This document shows positions 8,961-17,873 of a stretch of 64,000 nt of DNA, one piece after another. Positions within the stretch are counted from its first letter, which is position 1, and every line of letters begins with the position of its first letter. Both the position numbers and the translations under genes were made by a program. The DNA is from Oscillospiraceae bacterium (lineage in GTDB: Bacteria > Bacillota > Clostridia > Oscillospirales > Acutalibacteraceae): positions 1-64,000 of the forward strand of contig SVOH01000005.1 of assembly GCA_015066515.1 (NCBI GenBank), read 5' to 3'. Below the pieces are notes generated by a model, which was not told the DNA's origin, searched no databases, and worked only from the letters and a program-made list of their open reading frames with translations.

Positions 8961-9697
8961 TACTGCGCCCCCTTCATATTGTTAGTAAGCACAGGACAAA
9001 CGCTGTTTGTTTTGCCGAGTAGTTCAGGCAAAACATCATCGCGCTCGCCATAAGACTTAAGCTCGCCTGCAGACAGCACTGCAACCTTGTCCGCAATATT
9101 GAGTATACGCTCTTGGTGGGAAATGATAATGATAGATCCACCAAGTGTTTCGTGCATTTTTTCAAAAACGTTTATAAGGTTACCAAAGCTCCATAGGTCG
9201 ATGCCTGCTTCTGGTTCATCAAAAAGTGAAACTACAGTGCCACGTGCTAAAACGGTAGCAATTTCTATTCTTTTAAGCTCACCGCCTGAAAGTGACGCAT
9301 TGACCTCACGGTTGATATAATCGCGTGCGCAAAGACCCACCTGTGACAAATAATCGCAAGCCTCTGACATACTTATTTCTTTACCAGACGCCAAACGAAT
9401 AAGGTCATTTACGGTAATACCCTTAAAACGAACAGGCTGTTGAAAAGCGAAACTAACCCCTTTCTTTGCGCGCTCGGTAATTGAAAGGTCGGTTATATCC
9501 TCGCCGTCAAGCAAAATCTTGCCGCTCGTTGGTTTTATGATACCCGCAATAATTTTAGCAAGTGTAGATTTGCCGCCACCATTTGGACCGGTAATTGCCA
9601 AAAAGCCGTCGGTAATATCCATTGTAATATCTTTTAAAATTTCTTTTGCGCCATCCTCTGTTTCGGCAGAAAAAGAAATATTTTTAAGCTGTAACAT
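8960..9697 (-). CDS. sufC: SufC-family ABC ATPase
   Basis: Cytosolic ATPase that drives the SufB-type scaffold during Fe-S cluster assembly. The 245 residues contain Walker A GPNGGGKST near 39, a Q-loop FAFQQP near 87, the signature LSGGELKR near 140, Walker B VVSLFDEPEAG near 158 and the H-loop ISHQE near 194. The lack of membrane partners and the adjacent SufB-type gene exclude an ordinary transporter. The start is preceded by GGAGGATGTAA. The stop overlaps the next start by one base, so stoichiometric translation is likely. Confidence 0.93.
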   Translation of the reverse strand: MLQLKNISFSAETEDGAKEILKDITMDITDGFLAITGPNGGGKSTLAKIIAGIIKPTSGKILLDGEDITDLSITERAKKGVSFAFQQPVRFKGITVNDLIRLASGKEISMSEACDYLSQVGLCARDYINREVNASLSGGELKRIEIATVLARGTVVSLFDEPEAGIDLWSFGNLINVFEKMHETLGGSIIIISHQERILNIADKVAVLSAGELKSYGERDDVLPELLGKTNSVCPVLTNNMKGAQ

Positions 9698-9729
9698 TTA
9701 CATCCTCCATATTTTTTACATACACAAGT

Positions 9730-9758
9730 ATTATACAATTTTTATATAAAAAAAGCAA
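9730..9758 (-). promoter_or_regulatory. Predicted promoter of the sufCB operon
   Basis: On the minus strand: TTGCTT at 9758-9753, a 17-base spacer and a perfect TATAAT at 9735-9730, about 33 bases before the sufC start. It is back-to-back with the tex promoter. No IscR-like or other operator is evident. Confidence 0.6.
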
Positions 9759-9767
9759 TATTATTAT

Positions 9768-9796
9768 TTACTAAATACTACATTTTATGGTATAAT
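9768..9796 (+). promoter_or_regulatory. Predicted promoter of the tex operon
   Basis: A perfect TATAAT at 9791-9796 with an extended -10 TGG just upstream and a weak -35 (TTACTA at 9768-9773, 17-base spacer). It lies about 30 bases from the tex start. Confidence 0.6.
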
Positions 9797-9825
9797 GTGT
9801 CATATTTCAAAAATGGAGTTTTAAA

Positions 9826-11988
9826 ATGAACGTATTAGAAAAATTAACAAGTGAATTAAATTTAAAATTGTGGCAGGTTGAAGCCGCAGTAAAACTGCTT
9901 GACGAAGGCAACACCGTGCCTTTCATCGCCCGTTACCGCAAGGAAGTTACAGGCAGTCTTGACGACCAAATTTTACGTACGCTTTCTGAAAGACTGGCTT
10001 ATTTACGTAACCTGCAGGAAACCGCCGAAAAATATAAGGCCGCAATAGAAGAACAAGGCGCTTTAACCGAAGAGCTATCCGCAGCTATCGACGCCGCCGT
10101 AACGCTTACCGAGCTTGACGATCTTTATCGTCCTTATAAGAAAAAGCGTAAGACTCGCGCATCAGTGGCAAAAGAAAAGGGGCTTTCTCCCCTCGCTGAT
10201 TTAGTATATGCCCAAGCACCAGACAGCGCCGAGCCTATTGTTTTGGCTGCTGATTTTGTTAACGAAGAATTGGGCGTAGAAACCGCAGAAGACGCTTTGC
10301 AAGGTGCAATGGACATCATTGCCGAAATGATAAGTGACGATGCCGATATACGCAAACGTATGCGTTTTGTATGTATGGCGCACGGCAAGCTGGTTGTAAA
10401 AGCCGCCGGTGAAGAGCTTGACGTTTACGAAATGTATAAAGAGTTTGAGGAACCGCTTTCCAAAATCGCCAACCACCGAGTACTTGCAATAAACCGTGGA
10501 GAAAAAGAAGAATTTTTAAAGGTATCGGTAGATTTTGACCGCGATAAAGCGATGTTCATAATCAGTCGTGACCACATAAAAGAAGGCTCACCTTGTACCG
10601 AGGTTGTAAAGGCGGCGGCTGAGGACGCATACACTCGTCTTATATTCCCCTCTATCGAACGTGAAATGAGAAATGCGCTTACCGATAAGGCAAGCGCTGA
10701 TGCGATAAAAGTATTTTCACAAAACCTACAGCAATTACTTATGCAACCACCGGTAAAAGATACTGTAACCATAGGTCTTGACCCCGGTTACCGTACAGGC
10801 TGTAAGGTTGCTGTTGTTGACGGCACAGGTAAAGTGCTTGACACAGGCGTTATCTACCCCGTACCCCCTCACAACAAAATTGATGAGGCAAAAGCAACAA
10901 TTAAAAACCTTGTTAAAAAGCACAATGTTCGTACCTTTGCAATAGGCAATGGCACTGCAAGTCACGAAACCGAGTGCTTTGCGGCAGAGGTTATTAAAGA
11001 AATTGACGACGGACTTAACTATATGGTAGTAAGCGAAGCGGGTGCTAGTGTGTACTCGGCTTCTAAGCTTGCGGCCGAAGAATTTCCACAGTTTGACGTA
11101 GCGCTTAGAAGCGCCGTGTCTATTGCTCGACGTATGCAAGACCCACTCGCCGAGCTTGTAAAAATAGAACCCAAGGCTATTGGCGTTGGTCAGTATCAAC
11201 ACGATATGCCCGAGCGTGAACTTGCAACAAGCCTTGACGGCGTTGTCGAATACTGCGTAAACTCTGTTGGTGTTGACCTTAATACAGCGTCGGTTCAACT
11301 GCTTTCACGTGTGTCGGGCATTAATAGCGCAATAGCCAAAAACATAGTAGCTTATCGTGAAGAAAACGGTGTATTTACCGACCGCGCACAGCTTAAAAAA
11401 GTTGCCAAATTAGGACCAAAAGCATTTGAGCAATGTGCAGGATTTTTGCGTATAATCGGCGGCAAAAAACCGCTTGATAACACAAGTGTTCACCCCGAAA
11501 GCTACGATGCCGCAACCCGCCTTTTAAAGCTTTGCGGTTTTAGCGAAAAGGACGTTGCCGAGCGTAAAATCAACGGTATTACCGAACAACTTGAAACTCG
11601 TGGCGCAGATTCTTTAGCCGAAGAACTTGGTATTGGTGTGCCAACACTCATAGATATTGCAAAAGAACTTGAAAAACCAGGTCGCGACCCACGTGACGAG
11701 TTACCAAAGCCTATGCTCCGTCAAGATATTATGAGTATGGAAGACCTAAAGCCCGGGATGGAGCTTACGGGTACTGTACGTAATGTTATTGACTTTGGCG
11801 CATTTGTTGATATTGGTGTTCATCAAGATGGGCTTGTTCATATTTCTCAAATCACCAACCGCTTTATTAAGCACCCGTCCGAAGTGCTAAAGGTTGGCGA
11901 TATCGTAACCGTTTGGGTGCTTAATGTCGAACCCAACAAAAAACGTATTTCCCTCACGATGAGAAAGGACAAGTTAAACAATGACTAA
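9826..11988 (+). CDS. tex: Tex-family RNA-binding transcription accessory protein
   Basis: The 720-residue protein has the full Tex architecture: an N-terminal helical Tex domain (IARYRKEVTGSLDD near residue 28), a YqgF/RNase H-like domain starting at DPGYRTGCKVAVVD near 322, a helix-hairpin-helix region near 490-550 (VGVDLNTASVQLLSRVSGI) and a C-terminal S1 RNA-binding domain at about 645-715 (GTVRNVIDFGAFVDIGVHQDGLVHIS). Tex proteins bind nucleic acid and affect transcription and translation; the precise role is unclear. GGAG lies 7 bases before the ATG. Its end overlaps the downstream permease by 8 bases. Confidence 0.95.
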   Translation: MNVLEKLTSELNLKLWQVEAAVKLLDEGNTVPFIARYRKEVTGSLDDQILRTLSERLAYLRNLQETAEKYKAAIEEQGALTEELSAAIDAAVTLTELDDLYRPYKKKRKTRASVAKEKGLSPLADLVYAQAPDSAEPIVLAADFVNEELGVETAEDALQGAMDIIAEMISDDADIRKRMRFVCMAHGKLVVKAAGEELDVYEMYKEFEEPLSKIANHRVLAINRGEKEEFLKVSVDFDRDKAMFIISRDHIKEGSPCTEVVKAAAEDAYTRLIFPSIEREMRNALTDKASADAIKVFSQNLQQLLMQPPVKDTVTIGLDPGYRTGCKVAVVDGTGKVLDTGVIYPVPPHNKIDEAKATIKNLVKKHNVRTFAIGNGTASHETECFAAEVIKEIDDGLNYMVVSEAGASVYSASKLAAEEFPQFDVALRSAVSIARRMQDPLAELVKIEPKAIGVGQYQHDMPERELATSLDGVVEYCVNSVGVDLNTASVQLLSRVSGINSAIAKNIVAYREENGVFTDRAQLKKVAKLGPKAFEQCAGFLRIIGGKKPLDNTSVHPESYDAATRLLKLCGFSEKDVAERKINGITEQLETRGADSLAEELGIGVPTLIDIAKELEKPGRDPRDELPKPMLRQDIMSMEDLKPGMELTGTVRNVIDFGAFVDIGVHQDGLVHISQITNRFIKHPSEVLKVGDIVTVWVLNVEPNKKRISLTMRKDKLNND

Positions 11989-12910
11989 AAAAAGCAATTT
12001 AAAGGGTAGTCTTATACTCTGCCTTGCGGCACTGCTTTGGGGACTTGCCTTTGTGGTTCAAAACCGAGCCGCAGATAAAATACCTCCCTTTACCTTTAAC
12101 TGTCTTCGTTCAATTATAGGCGCGCTGTTCTTGTTTGGATTTATGGCTGTAATGTCCATAAAAAACAAAGATTATGTGATAGTTCCAAAATCAATGAACA
12201 AAAAACTATTGCTTACAGGCGGCGTCTTGTGCGGCTTGGCACTTGCCGTTTCTACCAATTTTCAACAGTTTGGCATTGCCGCCTACCCTGACGGTGCACC
12301 TGTAGAGGCACGTTCAGGATTTATTACCGCGCTTTACGTTATAGTAGTTCCTATACTATCGGTTTTTGTAAAGAAAAAAGTGCCAATAATAGTATGGATT
12401 TCGGCGCTTGTAGCAATTGGCGGATTTTATATGCTGTGCCTTTTTGAAGGCACGGGAGGTTTTTACCTCGCCGATATATTAGTTCTCGCCTGCACATTTA
12501 CCTTTTCACTACATATTATTGTAATTGATAAATATTGCGATGCCATAGGCGGTGTGCGGCTTTCAGCGTTTCAGTTTGTTTTCGCCGCAATAATTTCGGG
12601 AATATTGGCACTTGTATTTGAACTTGATTTAATAAACATTCAAAAGATTGCTTCAGTAATACCCGAAATTTTATATATGGGTATTGTGTCAAGCGGTATT
12701 GCATACACATTACAAATCGTTGGTCAAAAATATGCCGAACCCGCAATTGCCTCTATCTCAATGAGCCTTGAAAGTGTATTTGCCGCACTTGGCGGTTGGG
12801 TAATTACGGGCAATGCGTTAAAGGGAAATGAAATTATCGGCTGCTTGCTTGTTTTTGCAGCAATAGTGCTTGCGCAAATGCCCGAATTTTTCAAAAATAA
12901 AAACGTATAA
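11981..12910 (+). CDS. EamA/DMT-family permease
   Basis: A 309-residue integral membrane protein with about ten hydrophobic segments forming two EamA repeats. The first starts at LCLAALLWGLAFVVQN and the second at ADILVLACTFTFSLH. This is the drug/metabolite transporter superfamily, which exports amino acids, nucleotides or other metabolites; the substrate cannot be told from sequence. Its ATG lies within the last codons of tex, so translation is probably coupled. A bidirectional terminator follows. Confidence 0.9.
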   Translation: MTKKSNLKGSLILCLAALLWGLAFVVQNRAADKIPPFTFNCLRSIIGALFLFGFMAVMSIKNKDYVIVPKSMNKKLLLTGGVLCGLALAVSTNFQQFGIAAYPDGAPVEARSGFITALYVIVVPILSVFVKKKVPIIVWISALVAIGGFYMLCLFEGTGGFYLADILVLACTFTFSLHIIVIDKYCDAIGGVRLSAFQFVFAAIISGILALVFELDLINIQKIASVIPEILYMGIVSSGIAYTLQIVGQKYAEPAIASISMSLESVFAALGGWVITGNALKGNEIIGCLLVFAAIVLAQMPEFFKNKNV

Positions 12911-12939
12911 AATGAACATCCAACGTTTATTCATAAAAG

Positions 12940-12975
12940 CAAAAGCACCTGCTTATGTTTTAGCAGGTGCTTTTG
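12940..12975. terminator. Bidirectional rho-independent terminator
   Basis: A perfect 14-bp stem (12940-12953 with 12962-12975), an 8-base loop and T-rich flanks. It ends the tex-permease operon and, on the other strand, the long minus-strand operon whose last gene stops at 12992. Confidence 0.88.
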
Positions 12976-12991
12976 TTATTTTAATTGTACA

Positions 12992-13939
12992 TTACTTTTT
13001 AAGCGCTATTGCAGCCTTTGCTTTTTCTACAATGTTTACAGCGCGAAGGCCAAATTCGTCAAGCAGTTTTACAGCGGGACCCGAGTGACCAAACTGGTCA
13101 TATACACCAAGCTTTACAACCGGTACGGGTACTGTTTCGCAAACGACCTCGCTTACAGCAGAGCCTAAACCACCAATTACTGAATGCTCTTCGGCTGTAA
13201 CGATAGCGCCGGTCTCTTTTGCCGCTTTGATTATAATATCACGGTCTATTGGCTTGATTGTAGCCATATTGATAATGCGAGCGTTAATACCCTCAACTTT
13301 AAGAAGGTCATAAGCCTCGAGTGCTTCTTTAACCATAAGACCTGTTGCAATAATGGTAACGTCATTACCCTCGCGAAGCTCGACACCCTTACCAATCTGG
13401 AAGTTGTAGCTTTCGTCAAATACAACCGGCACTGCAAGACGGCCAAATCGCATATAAACAGGACCGTCACACTCGAATGCCGCACGAACGGCCATACGAG
13501 CCTCAGTATCATCGGCAGGATTAATAATGGTCATACCGGGGATTGTACGCATAAGGGCGATGTCCTCGTTACACTGGTGTGTAGCGCCGTCTTCACCAAC
13601 CGAAATACCTGCGTGTGTAGCGCCGATAATAACGTTAAGATGTGGGTAACCTACCGAGTTGCGAACCTGCTCAAAAGCACGACCTGCCGCAAACATAGCA
13701 AACGAGCTTACTACTACCTTTTTACCAGTAGCCGCAATACCTGCCGCAATGCTTACCATATTTTGCTCGGCAATACCGCAGTTGTAAAAGCGGTCGGGAT
13801 ATGCCTTTTTAAATTTACCTGTTTGTGTAGCGGCTGCAAGGTCAGCATCCATTACAATAAAATCATCACGTTCTGCGCCAAGCTCTACCAAAGTTTCGCC
13901 AAAGCCTACACGTGTTGCAACTGTTTTAATATCTGCCAT
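12992..13939 (-). CDS. Transketolase, C-terminal subunit
   Basis: 315 residues holding the pyrimidine-binding and C-terminal domains of transketolase. Motifs include FYNCGIAEQNMVSIAAGIA near residue 52 with the catalytic Glu that activates thiamine diphosphate, HAGISVGEDGATHQ near 108, and a C-terminal VTAEEHSVIGGLGSAV region. With the adjacent N-terminal subunit it forms the split transketolase common in Clostridia and archaea. The enzyme moves two-carbon ketol units in the non-oxidative pentose phosphate pathway. AAGGAGGTGG precedes the start, 14 bases after the partner's stop. Last gene of the long operon. Confidence 0.95.
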   Translation of the reverse strand: MADIKTVATRVGFGETLVELGAERDDFIVMDADLAAATQTGKFKKAYPDRFYNCGIAEQNMVSIAAGIAATGKKVVVSSFAMFAAGRAFEQVRNSVGYPHLNVIIGATHAGISVGEDGATHQCNEDIALMRTIPGMTIINPADDTEARMAVRAAFECDGPVYMRFGRLAVPVVFDESYNFQIGKGVELREGNDVTIIATGLMVKEALEAYDLLKVEGINARIINMATIKPIDRDIIIKAAKETGAIVTAEEHSVIGGLGSAVSEVVCETVPVPVVKLGVYDQFGHSGPAVKLLDEFGLRAVNIVEKAKAAIALKK

Positions 13940-13953
13940 ATCGAGCCACCTCC

Positions 13954-14790
13954 TTAATTAAATGCAGCAAGTGCTGCTGTAAGTTCTTCCATAGCAACGG
14001 CATAAAGCTCGTCATTAGGAGCGGCACCGTGCCAGTTAACTGCATTTTCCATATAAGATACGCCCTTACCCTTTATGGTATTAGCAATAATTGCTACAGG
14101 CTTATCAACAGTTTTTGCCTCTGCGAGAGCCGCTTCAATAGCGTCGTAATCGTGACCGTCAATGGTAATTACGTGCCAACCGAACGCTTCAAACTTTTTA
14201 TCTACAGGCTTTGCACTGTTTACTTCATCAATAGTACCGTCAATCTGCAAATTGTTAAGGTCAATAAATGCAGTAAGATTAGAAAGTTTTTTGTTGGCAG
14301 CAAACATTGCAGCCTCCCAAACCTGACCTTCCTCTATTTCGCCGTCGCCAAGTATTGTATAAACGTTATAATTATCACCGAAATGCTTACTTGAAAGCGC
14401 CATACCAACAGCGGTCGAAATTCCTTGACCGAGAGAGCCGGTTGACATATCAACACCGGGAATATTTTTCATATCAGGATGTCCCTGCAAGCGAGAACCT
14501 ATCTGACGGAGTGTAATAAGCTCATCAACCGGGAAAAATCCACGAAGTGCAAGTGTAGCATAAAGAGCAGGTGCAGCATGTCCTTTTGAAAGAACAAATC
14601 GGTCACGCTTGGGATTTTTAGGGTCTTTAGGGTCGATGTTCATCTCTTTAAAATAGAGATATGTAAGTATCTCTGCAATAGATAGTGAGCCGCCCGGGTG
14701 ACCCGCCTTTGCCGCATGTACGCCTTCAATTATACCTATGCGCACTTTACAAGCAATTTCTTCTAACTGTTTTTTAAAATTTGCTTCCAT
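13954..14790 (-). CDS. Transketolase, N-terminal subunit
   Basis: 278 residues forming the thiamine-diphosphate-binding domain: GHPGGSLS near residue 31, HGAAPAL-like substrate His (KGHAAPALY near 69), GSLGQGIS near 117, and the GDG...NN cofactor motif (GDGEIEEGQVWEAAMF...DLNN near 145-180). It pairs with the next gene to make the complete enzyme. The gene starts 17 bases inside the end of the HAD phosphatase gene with AAAGGA upstream, so it is part of the same transcript. Confidence 0.95.
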   Translation of the reverse strand: MEANFKKQLEEIACKVRIGIIEGVHAAKAGHPGGSLSIAEILTYLYFKEMNIDPKDPKNPKRDRFVLSKGHAAPALYATLALRGFFPVDELITLRQIGSRLQGHPDMKNIPGVDMSTGSLGQGISTAVGMALSSKHFGDNYNVYTILGDGEIEEGQVWEAAMFAANKKLSNLTAFIDLNNLQIDGTIDEVNSAKPVDKKFEAFGWHVITIDGHDYDAIEAALAEAKTVDKPVAIIANTIKGKGVSYMENAVNWHGAAPNDELYAVAMEELTAALAAFN

Positions 14791-15622
14791 TGTTTAGTTT
14801 CCTTTCGGTAAGATAATCTATAAAATCGGCAACAGCGCCGTTTTGTACGTCACATACTACCTTATCGGCAACCGCTTTAACCTCGTCGGGCGAGTCAGCA
14901 AGCGCAGCGCCAATGTCGGCAGCCTTAATCATTTCAAGGTCGTTGTAATAATCGCCTATTGCATAACAACAGCCTTTTTTAATTTTAAGCATTTCACAAA
15001 GAGTTTTAAGCGTTGTCGCTTTTGAAACACCACATGGCACGTGCTCGTAATAATATCTTCTTCTGCCGTAAATAACAGCCGATGTATCAACAAACTGTGA
15101 ATTATGCTCAAACTGCGAAACTATCTGTTTTACGGTTTTAGACTCGTGCTCATTAGCAAAAAGATATATTACCTTGTTCCATTCATATTTAAGAGCATCT
15201 TTATAGCTTATTTGTATAACATCTAAATCCTCATATTCCTGATGGTCAATTGATTCTTGGTTTGAATTAATTGCCAAAACCTTTTTCCCGCTATGAGCCT
15301 CGACACCTACGGTTTCGCACCCGTCGATTACTGCCTTTACAATGTGTTTATCATCTTCCGGTACAGACACACTATACAAGGCTGTGTCATTAATAAAATC
15401 AAATATCATACTACCGTTAGCCACAATAGAGGGACCTATACAATCTATCTGCCTTGTAACTGCAGACACCGCGCCCGCAGTTCTGCCGGTTGCAAGTGCA
15501 AAGTTACCGCCCTCGCTTACAAAATATTTAATTTTTTCAATATTTTGCTGTGGTATACAGTCGTTAATAAGTAGTGTGCCGTCTATATCACAAGCAAGCA
15601 GGCAACCATCGAAAATTCCCAT
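14774..15622 (-). CDS. Cof-type HAD-superfamily phosphatase
   Basis: 282 residues of the HAD IIB (Cof/YbjI) family: motif I LLACDIDGTLL near residue 9, motif II ATGRTAG near 45, motif III Lys near 195, and motif IV GDYYNDLEMI near 222. These enzymes dephosphorylate sugar phosphates, pyridoxal phosphate or flavin precursors; the substrate is not readable here. The ribosome-binding site is weak (GGAAAA). The gene lies 1 base after rluD and overlaps the transketolase gene, so its expression is operonic. Confidence 0.9.
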   Translation of the reverse strand: MGIFDGCLLACDIDGTLLINDCIPQQNIEKIKYFVSEGGNFALATGRTAGAVSAVTRQIDCIGPSIVANGSMIFDFINDTALYSVSVPEDDKHIVKAVIDGCETVGVEAHSGKKVLAINSNQESIDHQEYEDLDVIQISYKDALKYEWNKVIYLFANEHESKTVKQIVSQFEHNSQFVDTSAVIYGRRRYYYEHVPCGVSKATTLKTLCEMLKIKKGCCYAIGDYYNDLEMIKAADIGAALADSPDEVKAVADKVVCDVQNGAVADFIDYLTERKLNNGSKF

Positions 15623-15623
15623 T

Positions 15624-16538
15624 TTACTTTATTTTTCCTCTGCATTCGTTTAAAAATTTTGTAAAATACTGCGGCAAATCACTTGTAAATTCCATATACT
15701 CGTGTGTCGCCGGATGAACGAATCCTATTTTGCGAGCATGCAAACACTGACCACCTAATTTTGTTATTACCTTTTGTGGTCCGTAAACGTCGTCACCTGC
15801 AACTGCGTGACCGAGCGACGCCATATGCACCCTTATTTGATGAGTTCTACCCGTTTCGAGTTTTAAACTTACGTGAGTAAAATCACCAAAACGCTCAAGA
15901 ACTTTATAGTGGGTTATCGCTTCTTTTCCGCCTGATACTATTGCCATTTGCTTACGTTTTATAGGATGACGCGCTATTGGGGCATTAACCGTGCCGCTAT
16001 CATTTTTTAAATTGCCGTAAACCACAGCCTCGTACTCGCGTGTAAGCGAGTGTTCCTTGATTTGCTCGGCTAAAAAGAGGTGTGCATTATCATTTTTTGC
16101 CACAAGTAAAAGACCACTTGTGTTTTTATCTATTCGATGCAAAATTCCCGGTCGCATAACACCGTTAATTCCCGATAACGAATCACCACAATGATAGAGT
16201 ATAGCATTTACAAGTGTACCACTATAGTTACCTGCGGCTGGGTGCACCACCATATCCTTTGGCTTGTTAACCACCAATAGATGCTCGTCCTCATACACAA
16301 TATCAAGCGGTATATTTTCGGGCTCGACCGTATATTCTTGTGGGTCAGGGATGGTAACATCTATGTTATCACCCATCTTAAGTTTTGTGTTTTTAGCAAC
16401 TTTTTTATTGTTAACCAACACGTTTCCGTCTTCGATAAGTGTTGTCGCATAAGAGCGGGTTATATTGGTATTTTCGGCTAAAAACACATCAAGACGGCGG
16501 TTTTCACCGTCGTCATAAATGTAATTATACGTTTTCAT
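15624..16538 (-). CDS. rluD: RluA/RluD-family 23S rRNA pseudouridine synthase
   Basis: 304 residues: an N-terminal S4 RNA-binding domain (RLDVFLAENTNITRSYATTLIEDGNVLVN) and a catalytic domain with the pseudouridine synthase motif GILHRIDKNTSGLLLVAKN near residue 132, where the Asp is catalytic. The later RTHQIRVHMASLGHAVAGD motif near 230 is also present. This is the YlyB position next to lspA, as in Bacillus, so the RluD-type assignment is supported by synteny, though the exact rRNA site is inferred. It overlaps lspA by 14 bases. Confidence 0.93.
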   Translation of the reverse strand: MKTYNYIYDDGENRRLDVFLAENTNITRSYATTLIEDGNVLVNNKKVAKNTKLKMGDNIDVTIPDPQEYTVEPENIPLDIVYEDEHLLVVNKPKDMVVHPAAGNYSGTLVNAILYHCGDSLSGINGVMRPGILHRIDKNTSGLLLVAKNDNAHLFLAEQIKEHSLTREYEAVVYGNLKNDSGTVNAPIARHPIKRKQMAIVSGGKEAITHYKVLERFGDFTHVSLKLETGRTHQIRVHMASLGHAVAGDDVYGPQKVITKLGGQCLHARKIGFVHPATHEYMEFTSDLPQYFTKFLNECRGKIK

Positions 16539-17043
16539 CTTTTTGTGTCACTTCGACTACAGCGGCGCGTTTTTGTTTTTCCTCATCAATAATTCCCTTA
16601 AAAAAGTACAGCATCAAAAGCGCAGCACCTATAACTATGGCGCAATCCGCAACGTTGAATACAGGGAATGTTGGCCAAAATTCAAAATGCAAAAAATCTA
16701 TTACCTTGCCTCCACGGAATATGCGATCAATCATATTACCAATACCGCCGGACAAAACAAGAATTATCGCCCAAAACATCAGCTTATCCTTTGCGCCGTA
16801 TTTAAGTAACAACGCAATGCAAACAAGCATAACCACAATAGTTACAGAAAGTAGCAGCCATGTATAGCCGCCAAGCATTCCCCAAGCGCCACCGTCGTTA
16901 TGAATATATGTTATGTCGATGAGTCCCGGTAAAAATTCGTAGGACTTTGCCATTTCAAAATGGCTTTGAACATAGAGCTTAGTGAATTGATCGGCAAGCA
17001 GTATTAAAACACCCGTAATTGCCGCTAAAATATATGTTATCAA
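16525..17043 (-). CDS. lspA: Lipoprotein signal peptidase II
   Basis: 172-residue membrane aspartyl protease that cleaves prolipoprotein signal peptides at the lipobox Cys. Four hydrophobic segments are visible. The catalytic aspartates lie in GNMIDRIFRGGKVIDFL near residue 107 and FNVADCAIVIG near 130. The start codon is TTG with AGGAG ten bases upstream. Lipoproteins that need it occur in this window (44874-45305 and 40107-41444). Confidence 0.95.
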   Translation of the reverse strand: MITYILAAITGVLILLADQFTKLYVQSHFEMAKSYEFLPGLIDITYIHNDGGAWGMLGGYTWLLLSVTIVVMLVCIALLLKYGAKDKLMFWAIILVLSGGIGNMIDRIFRGGKVIDFLHFEFWPTFPVFNVADCAIVIGAALLMLYFFKGIIDEEKQKRAAVVEVTQKDENV

Positions 17044-17069
17044 CTTTTAAGCACTCCTAAAAAATAAAC

Positions 17070-17861
17070 TTAAATATCTTCTTCATCGTCAATGTCAAAT
17101 CCGTCGGCATTAATAACAAAGCCGGTAGACATTGGTTGATTGTCTTGCTTTTCGTTGGCAAATTCTTCTACTTCGGGTTTGAAGGTTTCTTGAATAGTTT
17201 CGATCGGCTGTGGATTTTCTACATACTCTTCAACTGTAGGAACACCTTCAAACGACTCTGAAACCGTAGCAGCTATTTCAACAGGATCATTCGGTACTGT
17301 ATCAGGAAGACTTGAAAGCAGCTCAAGATGCTCCTTATACTTAGCAGTAACTTCTGCCTTAAAGCTTGCGATTTCTTTTTTCATCTTATTAAACAACTGC
17401 TGTTGACGGTCTATGCAATCCTGTGTAGCAGTTTCAACCGCTGCCTGTTTTTGTTCGGCATTGGAAATAATTTTTTCAATATCGCTCTGAAGTGCATCCT
17501 TGCGCTCGCCTGCTTTTTTGTCAAATGCAGATGTAAGTTCTTTTTCCTGAGCGGTGATTTTTTCTATACTTGCTTCAGCAGAGGCAATAATTTCTGCACT
17601 CTTTTGCTTTGCCTCTTCAACTATTTGGTCGGCAAATTTTTGCGCGCTTATAAGTACATTTTGGATACTACCTGTTGCGTTTTGACTGTCTTCAAGTTGA
17701 CCCTTAAGCTCGTTAATTTTATTGTTCATTTCACGCAATGTGCGCTCGAAAAGCTCGTAATCAGCTTCAACTTTGTCAAGAAGAACGTCAACCTCCTCTT
17801 TTTTGTAGCCGCCCATCGCTGTTGAAAAGCGAACATTTCTTATTTCGTTTGCACTTAACAT
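17070..17861 (-). CDS. divIVA: DivIVA-domain cell division protein
   Basis: 263 residues: the conserved N-terminal DivIVA motif (IRNVRFSTAMGGYKKEEVDVLLDKVEADY at about 7-35, containing the F-x(n)-GY-x-x-x-E-V-D signature), a long coiled coil at about 35-185 rich in Glu/Lys/Gln, and an acidic low-complexity tail. DivIVA proteins recognise curved membrane at poles and septa. Its place directly after sepF-ylmH matches the Bacillota division cluster. A GGGAG ribosome-binding site lies before the ATG. Confidence 0.92.
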   Translation of the reverse strand: MLSANEIRNVRFSTAMGGYKKEEVDVLLDKVEADYELFERTLREMNNKINELKGQLEDSQNATGSIQNVLISAQKFADQIVEEAKQKSAEIIASAEASIEKITAQEKELTSAFDKKAGERKDALQSDIEKIISNAEQKQAAVETATQDCIDRQQQLFNKMKKEIASFKAEVTAKYKEHLELLSSLPDTVPNDPVEIAATVSESFEGVPTVEEYVENPQPIETIQETFKPEVEEFANEKQDNQPMSTGFVINADGFDIDDEEDI

Positions 17862-17873
17862 AATTTTTTCTCC

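Noticed and set aside
10735-11298. A 187-codon antisense frame inside tex
   Set aside because: Shadow of tex codon usage; no start signal.
13184-13957. A 257-codon open frame antisense to the transketolase C-terminal subunit
   Set aside because: Same reasons: exact antisense overlap with a certain gene and no plausible protein features.
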